From contig NZ_JAPEPC010000003.1 in the NCBI RefSeq assembly GCF_026340465.1, forward strand, positions 124,001 to 188,000: DNA of 64,000 bases, read 5' to 3'. The DNA is from Streptomyces sp. NBC_01306. GTDB taxonomy: Bacteria > Actinomycetota > Actinomycetes > Streptomycetales > Streptomycetaceae. Position numbers and translations under genes: made by a program. Positions 26,931 through 35,232 of this stretch are shown piece by piece; position 1 is the first letter of the stretch; every line of letters starts with the position of its first letter. The notes below the pieces were generated by a model. The model was not told the DNA's origin, did not search any database, and saw only the letters and a list, made by a program, of their open reading frames with translations.

Positions 26931-27039
26931 GGCAGCCTTGCTGATCTGGGAGCGTAGAGAACTCCATCATCCCCAAGAGCCGTGCTCGTCTCATTCCCGG
27001 GCTTCGGTGATCAACCGGTCAAACTAGGAGCGACGGGAT

Positions 27040-27063
27040 CCCCCCCCGGGGGCCCTGGGGGGG
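27040..27063. repeat. C/G homopolymer block
   Basis: Eight C, five G, CCCT and then seven G in 24 bases, between the ISAs1 remnant and the SDR gene. Either a fragile site or an assembly weak point; no gene covers it. Confidence 0.7.
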
Positions 27064-27146
27064 TGTACCAGTCCAGGGCACGCGGGGGAGGGATTCGCGA
27101 TACCCGGCTGGCCCGTGACGGCGCCCGCTGTGCGGAGGTGCCGTGG

Positions 27147-27902
27147 TCAGATGGCGGTGCGGCCGCCGTCGACGTTGAGGATCGTGCCGGTGATGTAGCT
27201 GGACTTGTCCGTGGTCAGGTACACGATGGCGTCGGCGATCTCGCTGGCGTCGGCGACGTAGCCCAACGGGGCCTGCTTTCCGAGCTCGTCGAGGCCGTCG
27301 CCCATGGCGTCGACGACTTTCCGGGTGCTGGTGGTTCCGGGGCTGACCGCGTTGACACGGACACCGGCCGGGCCGAACTCCGCGGCCCAGGACTTGGTGA
27401 GCAGGTTCAGTGCGGCCTTGGTCGCGCCGTAGACCGCCATGCCCGGAACGGCGAACTGGCCAACCATCGTCGAGGTGTTGACGATCACGCCCTTGCCGCG
27501 AGCGGCCATCCTCGGCGCGAGCTCTGCGACGAGGAAGAAGTGTCCCTTGAGGTTCGTGTTGAACATCATCTCCCAGTTCTCCTCCAGAGTCTCCGCCGTC
27601 GGGCCGAACACCGCCGTCCCGGCGTTATTGATCAGGATGTCGATCTGGCCCCCGGAGGTCTCCAGTGCCCGTTTGGCCAACTCGCGGGCCGACACCGCGC
27701 CGCTGAGTTCAGCGCGAACGTAATCGGCCTTGCCGCCGGCCGCGCGGATCGCGGCGACGACGCCGTCTCCGAGTTCCTGGCGACGGCCGACCACGATCAC
27801 GTGTGCCCCGTGCTTGGCGAGTTGCTTGGCCGTAGCCTCGCCGATCCCGCTGGTCGAACCGGTCACGAGGGCCGTGCGCCCCGCAAGGTCCTGCTCTGTC
27901 AT
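27147..27902 (-). CDS. SDR family oxidoreductase
   Basis: 251 residues starting MTEQDLAGRTALVTGSTSGI. Motifs: TGSTSGIGEAT, NNAGTAVFG, IVNTSTMVGQ for the catalytic Ser, YGATKAAL for Tyr/Lys and ILNVDGGR at the end. A GAGGAGAGG site precedes the ATG; the 176 upstream residues in the same frame are repetitive low-complexity shadow. It is about 190 bases downstream of the hemerythrin gene on the same strand, separated by a GT-rich stretch, so it may have its own promoter. It resembles the SDR at 33577 (same STMV and AAEFGPAGVRVNAV segments), suggesting duplicated modules. Confidence 0.88.
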   Translation of the reverse strand: MTEQDLAGRTALVTGSTSGIGEATAKQLAKHGAHVIVVGRRQELGDGVVAAIRAAGGKADYVRAELSGAVSARELAKRALETSGGQIDILINNAGTAVFGPTAETLEENWEMMFNTNLKGHFFLVAELAPRMAARGKGVIVNTSTMVGQFAVPGMAVYGATKAALNLLTKSWAAEFGPAGVRVNAVSPGTTSTRKVVDAMGDGLDELGKQAPLGYVADASEIADAIVYLTTDKSSYITGTILNVDGGRTAI

Positions 27903-28093
27903 TGCCTCTCCTCGTTGAGATGCCGTTGAGGGTTGGGTGGGCCCGTGAGCGTTTGCGTTTTGGTCTTGAGGGTGTTCCGTAGGGTCGACGCGTTGGTTTG
28001 CTGGTGCGCTGGTGGTGTTGCGGGCGATCGGCACCACGGTCAGTGCGGGGGCTCGGTGGTGCGGTGTGGTGTGGTGCCGGGTGGTGGGGCGGG

Positions 28094-28744
28094 TCAGCCG
28101 CGGATCTTGCTGGTCTCGCGGGTGAACTGGCGGTGGCCGATCAGCTTGTAGGCCACACGGGCCGGAGCCGGCAGGACCTTCATGAACCTTCGCCGTTCCG
28201 CGCCATCGGCTTCCTCGGTGATGTGGCCGAGGATGACCAGCCGCCGTGTGAGGGAGATCGCGCTCATGCCGTGCTTGCCGAGTGCGTCCCATTCGCTCTG
28301 CGTCATTGTGACGGCGACGATCGGCAGTATTTCCCGCTCCTCCTCGGCCAGGTGCTCGATCAGTGTCGGCATCATGGCGTCGATGCGAGCGGCCATCCGC
28401 TCGCCCACCGCAGCGTCCGCGCTCACCGTCCACGCCGGCAACTCCGCGTCGATGGCCGTGACGGCGTCGTCGACCTGCGCGTGCTGGGCGTCCATCCGGT
28501 CCATCAGCTCCGGATCGAGGGCGGCTCGCTCACGCAGCAGCGGAAAGAGCAGCTCGTCCTCGCCGGTGTGGTGCGTGTGGAGGAAAGTCAGCATCTCCCG
28601 GGCGTGCGCACCGATGACCTTGGACCGCGCACGGTCACCGGCCGCGGCGCGAAACAACCGCGGAAGGTGCCCGAACTCGCGCCGGAGGACGCGATGGATC
28701 AGCACCATCTCGTGCGTGTCGACGCCGGGCGCGGAAGCACTCAC
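28094..28744 (-). CDS. Hemerythrin-domain protein
   Basis: 216 residues. The diiron-binding pattern of hemerythrin-like proteins is complete: HEMVLIHRVLRREFGHL, HTHHTGEDELLFPLL, MDAQHAQVDD and IEHLAEEEREILPI. The C-terminal 60 residues (RRLVILGHITEEAD...) are an actinobacterial extension without a known function. It may bind oxygen or nitric oxide, or sense oxidants. ATGA overlap with the NmrA-type gene upstream shows that the two are co-translated; the pair probably belongs to the redox regulon of the MarR protein at 30806. Confidence 0.85.
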   Translation of the reverse strand: MSASAPGVDTHEMVLIHRVLRREFGHLPRLFRAAAGDRARSKVIGAHAREMLTFLHTHHTGEDELLFPLLRERAALDPELMDRMDAQHAQVDDAVTAIDAELPAWTVSADAAVGERMAARIDAMMPTLIEHLAEEEREILPIVAVTMTQSEWDALGKHGMSAISLTRRLVILGHITEEADGAERRRFMKVLPAPARVAYKLIGHRQFTRETSKIRG

Positions 28745-29607
28745 CGTGACTCCTCGGCGGCCGCGTTCCGGACAGCTTCACGCGCCGTGATAGCCGGCCG
28801 GCCGATGAGCTTGACCAGGTCGTCACTGTCGGTGAACAACTCTCCGCGGGCCAGCCCGGCATCGGCATCAGCCACCGCGGCGGCCATCTCCGGAGGCAGC
28901 CCGGCACCCGTCAAAGTCGCGGTGTAGTCGGCGACCGGCATGTCCCGGTAGTCGATGGGGGTGCCCAGGACCTCGCTGAACGTGGCGGCGAGTTCGACCA
29001 GCGTGAACGGCGCTCCGCCGAGTTCGTAGGTCGCTCCGAGGTGCCCGTCCTGCGTCAGCACCGCGGCCGCGGCCGCCGCCAGGTCACGTCGGCCGGCCGC
29101 ACTGACACGCCCGTCGTGCGCACTGCCCAGCAGTGCGTGGTACTGGCTGATCATCGGGAGCTGGTCGGTGTAGTTCTCCAGGTACCACCCGTTACGCAGG
29201 ATGACGAACGGCGACCCGCTCGCGCGCAGATACTCCTCGGTGCGGCGATGCGCGCCGGCGAGCATCATCTGCGCGGTCGAGGCGTTGAGGATGCTGGTGT
29301 ACACGATGCGGGAGACACCCGCCCGGCGCGCTGCGTCGATGGCGTTGCGGGCGTTGTCGAACCGCTCACCCACCGTCGTCGTGGAAACCAGCAGCATCGT
29401 GTCGGCACCCGCGAAAGCGTCGTCGAGGTTGCCCGGGTCGGCGAAGTCCGCGCGCCGCACAGTGACCCCGTTCCGTGCGAGGTCGGCGAGCTTGCCGGTG
29501 TCCCGCCCTGTGGCCACGATCTGCTCCGGCGGCGTTCCGGCGGCGAGTAGTTGATCAACGATGAGCCGGCCGAGATGACCTGAGGCTCCGGTGATGACAG
29601 TGGACAT
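28741..29607 (-). CDS. NmrA/QorB-type NAD(P)-binding oxidoreductase
   Basis: 288 residues with the atypical SDR cofactor motif ITGASGHLGR at the start, LLVSTTTVGER, SRIVYTSILNA and ILRNGWYLENY, as in NAD(P)H:quinone oxidoreductase 2 (QorB) and NmrA-like proteins. It lacks the canonical YxxxK. Probably reduces quinones or acts as a redox sensor. The 3' end overlaps the hemerythrin gene (ATGA). A gap of 91 bases separates it from the SDR upstream on the same strand, so all four minus-strand genes could be one transcript starting near 30580. Confidence 0.86.
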   Translation of the reverse strand: MSTVITGASGHLGRLIVDQLLAAGTPPEQIVATGRDTGKLADLARNGVTVRRADFADPGNLDDAFAGADTMLLVSTTTVGERFDNARNAIDAARRAGVSRIVYTSILNASTAQMMLAGAHRRTEEYLRASGSPFVILRNGWYLENYTDQLPMISQYHALLGSAHDGRVSAAGRRDLAAAAAAVLTQDGHLGATYELGGAPFTLVELAATFSEVLGTPIDYRDMPVADYTATLTGAGLPPEMAAAVADADAGLARGELFTDSDDLVKLIGRPAITAREAVRNAAAEESR

Positions 29608-29698
29608 GGTTTTTCCCTTCGATAAGTGTTCGGTGTGAGTGCATTACGGCGTGGGCGAATCACCCTGGCGTCATGGCCGAGTGCGATGAGCCGGTGTG

Positions 29699-30472
29699 TC
29701 AGTTCCAGCCGCCGTCGGCTTCGATGGTGGTGCCGGTGATGAAGGACGCGTCCGGGGAGAGCAGAAAGGCGACCACGGCGGCGATTTCGTCAGGCTGGGC
29801 CAACCGGCCCAGTGCGCTCATAGAGCGGATGAGCGCGGGAAACGGCACATCGGCCAGTGCGGGGTGGACGTAGTGGGGGGCATAGCCGGCCATGCGAGTG
29901 GCGGTGGCGCCGGGGGCGACCGCGTTGATGGCGATGTTCCGCTCGGCCAGCTCGGGAGCGAGATTGCGCACCATGGCCGGAATGGCGGCCTTACTTGCCG
30001 CGTACAGGGCGTGCTGACGGACCGCCAGGCGCGCGCTGACCGAGGAGCTGAGCACGATCCGGCCGCCGTCGGTCATCGCGGCCACTGCCGCCTGGGTGAC
30101 GAACAGCTGCCCGGCCACGTTGGTCTGGAAGAGGCGGTCGAAGTCGGCCTGGGTGATGGTTTCCAGCGCTCCGAAGTGCTCGATCCCGGCATTGCTGACC
30201 AGCAGGTCCAGGCCGCCGAACTCGGACACCACCGCGCCAACGAGCTCGTGGGTCTGCGTCCTCTCGCCGATATCGGCCGGGAAGGCCGACGCGGCACACC
30301 CGCTGTCGCGGAGTTCGCCGACGAGCGCCTCGGCCGCCTCCTGATCGGATCGGTAGTTGACCGCGACCGTGGCCCCCTGGGCGGCGAGCTTCCGCACGAT
30401 CGCGGCGCCGATTCCGCTGCTGCCTCCGGTGACCAGGACCCGCTTGCCTGCCAGGCTCGATGTCGATGTCAT
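29699..30472 (-). CDS. SDR family oxidoreductase
   Basis: 257 residues starting MTSTSSLAGKRVLVTGGSSG. Motifs: TGGSSGIGAAI, SNAGIEHFG, IVLSSSVSARL with the catalytic Ser, YAASKAAI and TTIEADGGWN. The 35 in-frame residues upstream were rejected because they are Arg-rich and the homologous start is MTS. It diverges from the MarR gene at 30806. The 333-base region between them contains a perfect TAGTCA-N7-TGACTA palindrome, which makes MarR control of this gene likely. Confidence 0.88.
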   Translation of the reverse strand: MTSTSSLAGKRVLVTGGSSGIGAAIVRKLAAQGATVAVNYRSDQEAAEALVGELRDSGCAASAFPADIGERTQTHELVGAVVSEFGGLDLLVSNAGIEHFGALETITQADFDRLFQTNVAGQLFVTQAAVAAMTDGGRIVLSSSVSARLAVRQHALYAASKAAIPAMVRNLAPELAERNIAINAVAPGATATRMAGYAPHYVHPALADVPFPALIRSMSALGRLAQPDEIAAVVAFLLSPDASFITGTTIEADGGWN

Positions 30473-30582
30473 CGCGCTACCTGCGCCCTCTCTGTGTTCT
30501 CCGGGTTCTCCGGATGTGAACTGACGGATGTGCACAGTCCTTGGGTCGCACCGCCCGTCCCTTCGTCGAGCAGCCACTCAAC

Positions 30583-30601
30583 TAGTCAGGAACATTGACT
30601 A
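30583..30601. promoter_or_regulatory. Probable MarR operator TAGTCA-N7-TGACTA
   Basis: Perfect 6-base arms with a 7-base spacer (GGAACAT) in the divergent region between the SDR (29699-30472) and the MarR gene. The same GTCA-N7-TGAC core occurs twice more, upstream of the methyltransferase gene. Confidence 0.72.
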
Positions 30602-30805
30602 CTGTACTCATACGGCAGCGCCGACGGCAACAGCGGCCGGCATGAGGTCGCCGAGGGACGGACGGCACTGTGCGGAACCCGGCGCGATTGGAGCCGCACG
30701 CGCGTCATCACGGCCGGGGCCGACGGCGATCCGGATCCGGCCCGGCGGCATTGACGTAGGGTGTGAACCTCGCGGGATCAGGTGGGCGACGGAGCCGAGA
30801 GCGGT

Positions 30806-31249
30806 ATGGGCGACGAGCAGCGGGTTGATCTAGGGACGTCATTGTTCATCCCGTACCGGTACACCGAGGACCGGATGTTCCGGGCCCTGCAGGATGCCGG
30901 GTTCGACGACTGGACCCTCGCCCAGTGCCGGGTGTTCCAACGCGTCGCCCCGGACGGTTCGCGCCTCACGGACCTCGCTGACCAGGCGCAAATGAGCAAG
31001 CAGAGTGCCGGGGTGCTGGTCGATCAACTGGAACGCCTGGGCTATGTCCGCCGGGTCCCCGACCCTACGGACGGCCGCGCCCGGTTGATCGTGATCGAGG
31101 AACGCGGCCGGAGGGCGGTCGAGGTGGCCTCAGCGACACTCGACGAGATCCTCTCGGAGTGGAAGGCCTACCTGGGCACGCGCAACTTCACGTTGCTGCA
31201 CCAGATCCTGGATCAACTCCGCGAGATCACCGACCCCTACGCGCGGTAG
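30806..31249 (+). CDS. MarR family regulator
   Basis: 147 residues from ATG 30806 (GTG 30782 is an alternative that adds 8). Winged helix: SRLTDLADQAQMSKQSAGVL and VDQLERLGYVRRVPDPTDGR, followed by the helical dimer end. MarR proteins repress genes as dimers and release DNA on phenolic or oxidant ligands. Its neighbours are a divergent set of redox genes and a downstream methyltransferase, and the palindrome GTCA-N7-TGAC is found upstream of both sides, so the sequence supports a small local regulon. Confidence 0.87.
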   Translation: MGDEQRVDLGTSLFIPYRYTEDRMFRALQDAGFDDWTLAQCRVFQRVAPDGSRLTDLADQAQMSKQSAGVLVDQLERLGYVRRVPDPTDGRARLIVIEERGRRAVEVASATLDEILSEWKAYLGTRNFTLLHQILDQLREITDPYAR

Positions 31250-31341
31250 ACCCGGCCACGCCGAGCCGTCCCGCCCCGATTCCCGTTCACCCCGAGCCGC
31301 CAGGGCGGCGGGCGCCGACAAGCTTTGACTCCACCGTGATG

Positions 31342-31360
31342 TAGTCAGCTTGTTTGACTT
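31342..31360. promoter_or_regulatory. Probable MarR operator, second copy
   Basis: TAGTCA-N7(GCTTGTT)-TGACTT, five of six arm bases paired beyond the core, same spacing as 30583. It lies about 70 bases upstream of the methyltransferase start. Confidence 0.7.
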
Positions 31361-31363
31361 ATT

Positions 31364-31380
31364 CGTCAGTTATTCTGACG
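31364..31380. promoter_or_regulatory. Probable MarR operator, third copy
   Basis: CGTCA-N7(GTTATTC)-TGACG, again with a 7-base spacer; read more widely it is CGTCAG-TTATT-CTGACG. Three to four bases from the second copy's right arm, giving a tandem site ahead of the methyltransferase. Confidence 0.65.
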
Positions 31381-31427
31381 GTAGGGCGCGTGGCTGCCAG
31401 CGAGGTCTTTCAAACAAGGAGTGAGGC

Positions 31428-32375
31428 ATGAGCGACACCATCGAGCAGAGCGATCCGGTGGCCCTACTGGAAGGTCAGGTGTGGGCGCTGGCCGCAGTGG
31501 TCGCGACCTTGCGGGAGGCCGGGACGAGCTCACTGGAGGAGGCCCTGGCGGCGGACCCGGCGCGTACCGCGGTGCTGGAAGCGGTCGGCGTCGTGCGACG
31601 GGACGGGGAGAAGGTGATAGCCGCCCCCGTGTTGCAGCTCGGTCCCGCCTCCTCCAACATGGCGTCCGCCCGGCTCAGTTCGATGCGGCAGGCGGTCGCC
31701 GCCGCCGGCGGCGAGGCCGTGACGGGGTGGGACGGGCAGAGCGACAACGTACTGCTCGATCAGGGACGCGCCTCCGCGGGCACCGGGCACGCGCTCGCCA
31801 CGCGTCTCGTGCCCTCCCTGCCGGGACTCGCCGGCCGACTCGCCACCGCGGGCAGCCGCATTCTGGACATCGGCACCGGGACCGGCGCGCTCGCCCTCGC
31901 GCTGGCCCAGGACCTGCCCCACGTCCATGTGACCGGGATCGACAGCCTGGAGCGAGCGATCCGGCTGGCCGGCCAGGAATTGGACAAGGCTGGACCCGCA
32001 TCCGCCGACCGAGTCGAGGTGCGGCATCAGGACGCTGTCGATCTGCGCGAACGGGATGTCTACGACCTGATCTGGTTGCCCGCACCTTTCCTGTCCGACG
32101 ACGCGCTGAACGCCTGCCTCCCTCACGTGACGGCTGCCCTCACGGACGGAGGATGGCTGGTGGCCGGCACCAACCCGGCACCGCCCGAGCCGCTGCTCGC
32201 AGCCGTCGCCGACTGGACTGCGGCGCGCAACGGCGGCAGTGCGCTGACCTCGCACCGGATGAAACAGGCGCTGAGCGACCTGGGGTTCCAGGACCTGCGC
32301 CAGATCCCCACGGCGCCCGGCGGCCCGGTACTCGTGGCCGGCCGCCGCCCGGAGCACGCCGCGTCCGTGTCGTAA
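31428..32375 (+). CDS. SAM-dependent methyltransferase
   Basis: 315 residues. N-terminal helical region (1-115) resembling the dimerisation or substrate lid of small-molecule O-methyltransferases, then the Rossmann-like SAM domain with motif I ILDIGTGTGALALALAQ, motif II HVTGIDSLERA, and DLIWLPAPFL in the motif IV region. GGAGTGAGGC precedes the ATG. Downstream of two GTCA-N7-TGAC sites, so probably controlled by the MarR protein encoded just upstream on the same strand. Its substrate is unknown; a phenol or quinol would fit the redox neighbourhood but is a guess. Confidence 0.85.
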   Translation: MSDTIEQSDPVALLEGQVWALAAVVATLREAGTSSLEEALAADPARTAVLEAVGVVRRDGEKVIAAPVLQLGPASSNMASARLSSMRQAVAAAGGEAVTGWDGQSDNVLLDQGRASAGTGHALATRLVPSLPGLAGRLATAGSRILDIGTGTGALALALAQDLPHVHVTGIDSLERAIRLAGQELDKAGPASADRVEVRHQDAVDLRERDVYDLIWLPAPFLSDDALNACLPHVTAALTDGGWLVAGTNPAPPEPLLAAVADWTAARNGGSALTSHRMKQALSDLGFQDLRQIPTAPGGPVLVAGRRPEHAASVS

Positions 32376-32477
32376 CCAAGCGGTCGAGTGGTGACCGACA
32401 CCCCGCGGCGCTTCCGCCGAAGGGGGTGCCGCGTCCACGTTTCCGCCGCTTCAGGGCCGTTCCTCATTTTGGTGGTC

Positions 32478-32521
32478 GCGGAGTGGTCCTTACCCAAGGC
32501 TTCGGGAGGACCACTCCGCGA
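32478..32521 (+). terminator. Long hairpin downstream of the methyltransferase
   Basis: CGCGGAGTGGTCCT and AGGACCACTCCGCG are perfect 14-base arms around a 16-base loop; flanking T/A extends the stem to 15. About 100 bases after the methyltransferase stop. Strong enough to end transcription on either strand; no T-tract. Confidence 0.6.
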
Positions 32522-32823
32522 TCCCGGTTCATCGTGCTGCCCTGGCCGCTGACTCACCGAGGGCGTTCGGGGAGAAACTGGTGCTCGTCCGCGTTTCGTC
32601 CGTGCCCCGCGACGGAGCGGTTCCACGACGAGCACCTGGTGTGCACCGACCGTCTTGCCCGGCTGACGGCATGACCAGAGCCTCCCGTGCTGAAGGCGCC
32701 AGATGCCACGCGTCCCCCACCTGGTGGCGCAGACACCACCAAGGACCCAGAACCCACACTCTTTCGGATCGACAGCACGTCGACCGGCGACCGGACCCGA
32801 CATGCCCCAGCCTGCGGAGGGTG

Positions 32824-32852
32824 TCGTTTCTGCGCGAATCGGGCAGAAACGA
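32824..32852 (-). terminator. Hairpin at the end of the TetR gene
   Basis: TCGTTTCTGC and GCAGAAACGA are perfect 10-base arms with a 9-base loop, starting 10 bases beyond the TetR stop. Likely terminator of the TetR transcript. Confidence 0.7.
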
Positions 32853-32861
32853 ACTGCACGT

Positions 32862-33494
32862 TCAGGCCGGCGGTATGGCGTGGTCGTGAATGTGGGTGAT
32901 CACGGCGTCCAGGGCCGCTTCGAGGGCCTCGGTGGTGTGCTGTGCTTGCGCGAGGACAAGCCCGCCCTGTACTGCCGCCAACAAGGCGAGGGACAGCGTG
33001 GTCGCGTCGGTCTCCGGCCGCAGGGAGCCGTTGTCGACCATGGCGGCCAGGCCGGCGCGGATCGCTTCGGACCACTCGGTGAAGCTGGCGGCCAGAGCGT
33101 CGCGCGCCCACGGATGGTCGTCGGACAGCTCGCTGGACAGGGTGCCCAGCGGGCAGCCCCCGGCCCCGTTCTGCCGGCGGGCGGCGTCGACCACCACCTC
33201 GCGCCATGACCGCAGCGCCTCGATGCTGTCGAGCCTGGCCAGCAGCGGTGCTTGGTGGGACAGGATCGCCTCGGACTGGAATGTGATGACCGCGCGGGTG
33301 AGGTCGTCCTTGTCGGCGAAGTAGTGATAGATCTGCGACGAGCTGACGCCGGCGGCATCGCGGACAGCGGGGGTGCTGGTGCCCGCCACGCCGCGGCGGT
33401 ACATGAGGTCGGCCGCGGCCGCGACGATCCGCTCGCGCGTCGCACGCCCCTTCCGTGTGCTGGGCTCCTCCTGCGGCGCTGCGCGTGTCGGCAT
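32862..33494 (-). CDS. TetR family regulator
   Basis: 210 residues. N-terminal HTH: TRERIVAAAADLMYRRGVAG, STPAVRDAAGVSSSQIYHYF and ADKDDLTRAV, followed by an all-helical ligand domain with GGCPLGTLSSELSD, as in the TetR_C16/C33-like group. Divergent to an SDR gene; 82 bases between the two starts contain three ATCCAATCT half-sites, so it is probably autoregulated and represses the SDR/NmrA pair. A hairpin terminator follows its stop. Confidence 0.9.
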   Translation of the reverse strand: MPTRAAPQEEPSTRKGRATRERIVAAAADLMYRRGVAGTSTPAVRDAAGVSSSQIYHYFADKDDLTRAVITFQSEAILSHQAPLLARLDSIEALRSWREVVVDAARRQNGAGGCPLGTLSSELSDDHPWARDALAASFTEWSEAIRAGLAAMVDNGSLRPETDATTLSLALLAAVQGGLVLAQAQHTTEALEAALDAVITHIHDHAIPPA

Positions 33495-33519
33495 TGAACC
33501 CCCTCAAGACTGGACTTGC

Positions 33520-33566
33520 CTATCCAATCTTAACCCCCTTAGATTGGATAGGTCGATCCAATCTAA
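33520..33566. promoter_or_regulatory. Probable TetR operators (three ATCCAATCT half-sites)
   Basis: CTATCCAATCT (33520-33530) faces AGATTGGATAG (33541-33551), an 11-base inverted repeat with a 10-base spacer; GATCCAATCTAA (33555-33566) repeats the first arm. They fill the gap between the divergent TetR and SDR genes. Confidence 0.78.
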
Positions 33567-33576
33567 GGGGTGGCGA

Positions 33577-34293
33577 GTGAGTACTGAGTTGACAACGGTG
33601 CTGATCACGGGTGGAACCTCGGGCATCGGCCGGGCGACCGCGCAACTGTTCAGCCGGCGCGGTGCCACGGTGATCATCACCGGCCGCGACGAGGACCGGG
33701 GCAAGGAGGTCGCCGCCGAGACCGGCGGGCGCTTCATTCGCGCCGATCTCGCCGTACCCGAGGAAGTGCGACGCCTGGCTGCCGAGGCCGGCGAGGTGGA
33801 CGTGCTGGTCAACAACGCCGGCTACTGGGAGTTGGGCCCGACCGCCGAGACCACCGACGCGGCCTTCGACGCGATGAACGCGGTGAACGTCCGGGCCCCG
33901 TTCTTCCTCACCGCGGCAATGGCCCCACCGATGGCCGCACGTGGTCGCGGGGCGATTGTGAACGTCTCCACCATGGTCGCCGCCCGTGGGGCCGCGGGTA
34001 TGGCCGCCTACGGGGCGAGCAAGGCGGCCCTGGAGGCGTTGACCCGCTCCTGGGCGGCCGAATTCGGCCCGGCCGGCGTGCGCGTCAACGCCGTCGCGCT
34101 CGGACCCAGCCGGACCGAGATCACCCAGAGCATGGGCGACTTGCTCGACACCCTCGCGGCCGCCAGCCCGCTGGGCCGGGCGAACGAACCCGACGAGGTC
34201 GCCCGCGTCATCGCCTACCTCGCGGGTGAGGACGCCCGGCCGATCACCGGAGCCGTCCTCGCCGTTGACGCGGGCCGCGTCGCCACGCTCTGA
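33577..34293 (+). CDS. SDR family oxidoreductase
   Basis: 238 residues from GTG 33577, with AAGGGG upstream. Motifs: ITGGTSGIGRAT, NNAGYWELG, IVNVSTMVAAR, YGASKAALE and GAVLAVDAGR. The last motif has DAG rather than DGG. The in-frame 68 residues upstream belong to the promoter region and were rejected. Divergent from, and probably repressed by, the TetR protein; followed 48 bases later by an NmrA-type gene on the same strand. Similar in several segments to the SDR at 27147. Confidence 0.88.
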   Translation: MSTELTTVLITGGTSGIGRATAQLFSRRGATVIITGRDEDRGKEVAAETGGRFIRADLAVPEEVRRLAAEAGEVDVLVNNAGYWELGPTAETTDAAFDAMNAVNVRAPFFLTAAMAPPMAARGRGAIVNVSTMVAARGAAGMAAYGASKAALEALTRSWAAEFGPAGVRVNAVALGPSRTEITQSMGDLLDTLAAASPLGRANEPDEVARVIAYLAGEDARPITGAVLAVDAGRVATL

Positions 34294-34341
34294 CCGTTCG
34301 TCACTGTCCTTCCACAATCGACCAAACTTGAGGGAACCAAC

Positions 34342-35194
34342 ATGATTCTGGTTACCGGCGCGACCGGCACGGTCGGGTCAGAAGCCGTGCGGCTGCTGTC
34401 CGCAAGGCACCAGCCCGCCCGGGCATTGGTCCGCGACCCGGACCGTGTGACGAACCGCACCGACCTCGCCGACGAGATCGAGATCGTCACCGGCGACTTC
34501 GACCGCCCGGACACACTGGACGCGGCCCTGCACGGCGTCGACACCGTCGTGCTGGTCAGCCCGGCCGTGCCGGCTCAGGAGATCGCGGTCATCGACAGCG
34601 CGGTCCGGCAGGGCGTATCGCACATTGTCAAGATCACCAGCAAGGCGTCAGCCGATTCCCCGGTCGACCGGCGGCGTGGACAGGCGCGGATCGAGGCGCA
34701 CCTCGCGGCCACCGGCGTGGCGCACACGCTTCTGCGCTCGAACGCGTACCTGCAGAATCTGCTCGCGCTGGCCCCGATGATCCGCCGGACGCGGGGCTTC
34801 GTGATGTCGACGGGCGACGGACAGGTCGGGATGATCGACGCCCGGGACGTCGCCGCCGCCGCGACGGCCATCGCCACCGCGCCGGGCGAGCACGCGGGCC
34901 GCACCTACTGGCCTCACCGGCTCTGCTCTGATCACCTACATCGACATCGCCAAAGAACTCTCCGCGACACTGGGACACGAGATCGAGTACCGCCAGATCC
35001 GTCCGGACGAACACCGGGCGGTGATGATCAAGGCGAGCGTCCCAGAACCCGTCGCGATCTCCAACGCCCAAGCGTTCGGGCTGATCGCCGACGGCGACGC
35101 AGCCTGGCTGACCGGCGAGGTGGCGACCCTCACCGGCACCGCCCCGCGCAGCCTGCGCACCTTCATCGCCGAGCACGCCGCGGCCTTCGCCTGA
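34342..35194 (+). pseudogene. NmrA-type oxidoreductase, single-base frameshift
   Basis: Starts MILVTGATGTVGSEAVRLL with GAGGGAAC upstream; the QorB/NmrA pattern continues through VVLVSPAVPAQEI, IVKITSKASAD and LLRSNAYLQNLL. At 34905-34915 the frame slips (TACTGGCCTCACCGG where TGG-CTC-ACC is expected): the proper end LTGSALITYIDIAKELSATL to TFIAEHAAAFA is found in another frame, stopping at 35194. One extra C accounts for it. The full product would be about 283 residues. A reader who trusts the base calls should treat it as broken; an indel in a GGCC context can also be a sequencing error. Confidence 0.85.
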
Positions 35195-35232
35195 GCCGGG
35201 AAAGCAACGAGATCCACGAATCCTAGGGTGAC

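Larger units (their letters stand above)
32376..32861. other. Convergent intergenic region with two strong hairpins
   Basis: No gene recognised in this stretch between the methyltransferase and the TetR gene, which point toward each other. It holds two hairpins listed separately. Open frames here are reverse shadows. Confidence 0.5.

Noticed and set aside
27903..28093. GT-rich stretch as a coding or structural element
   Set aside because: It has strong strand skew but no repeat unit or frame that I can support.
31421..32674. 417-codon plus-strand frame over the methyltransferase
   Set aside because: Arg-rich frame in the +1 register of the real gene.
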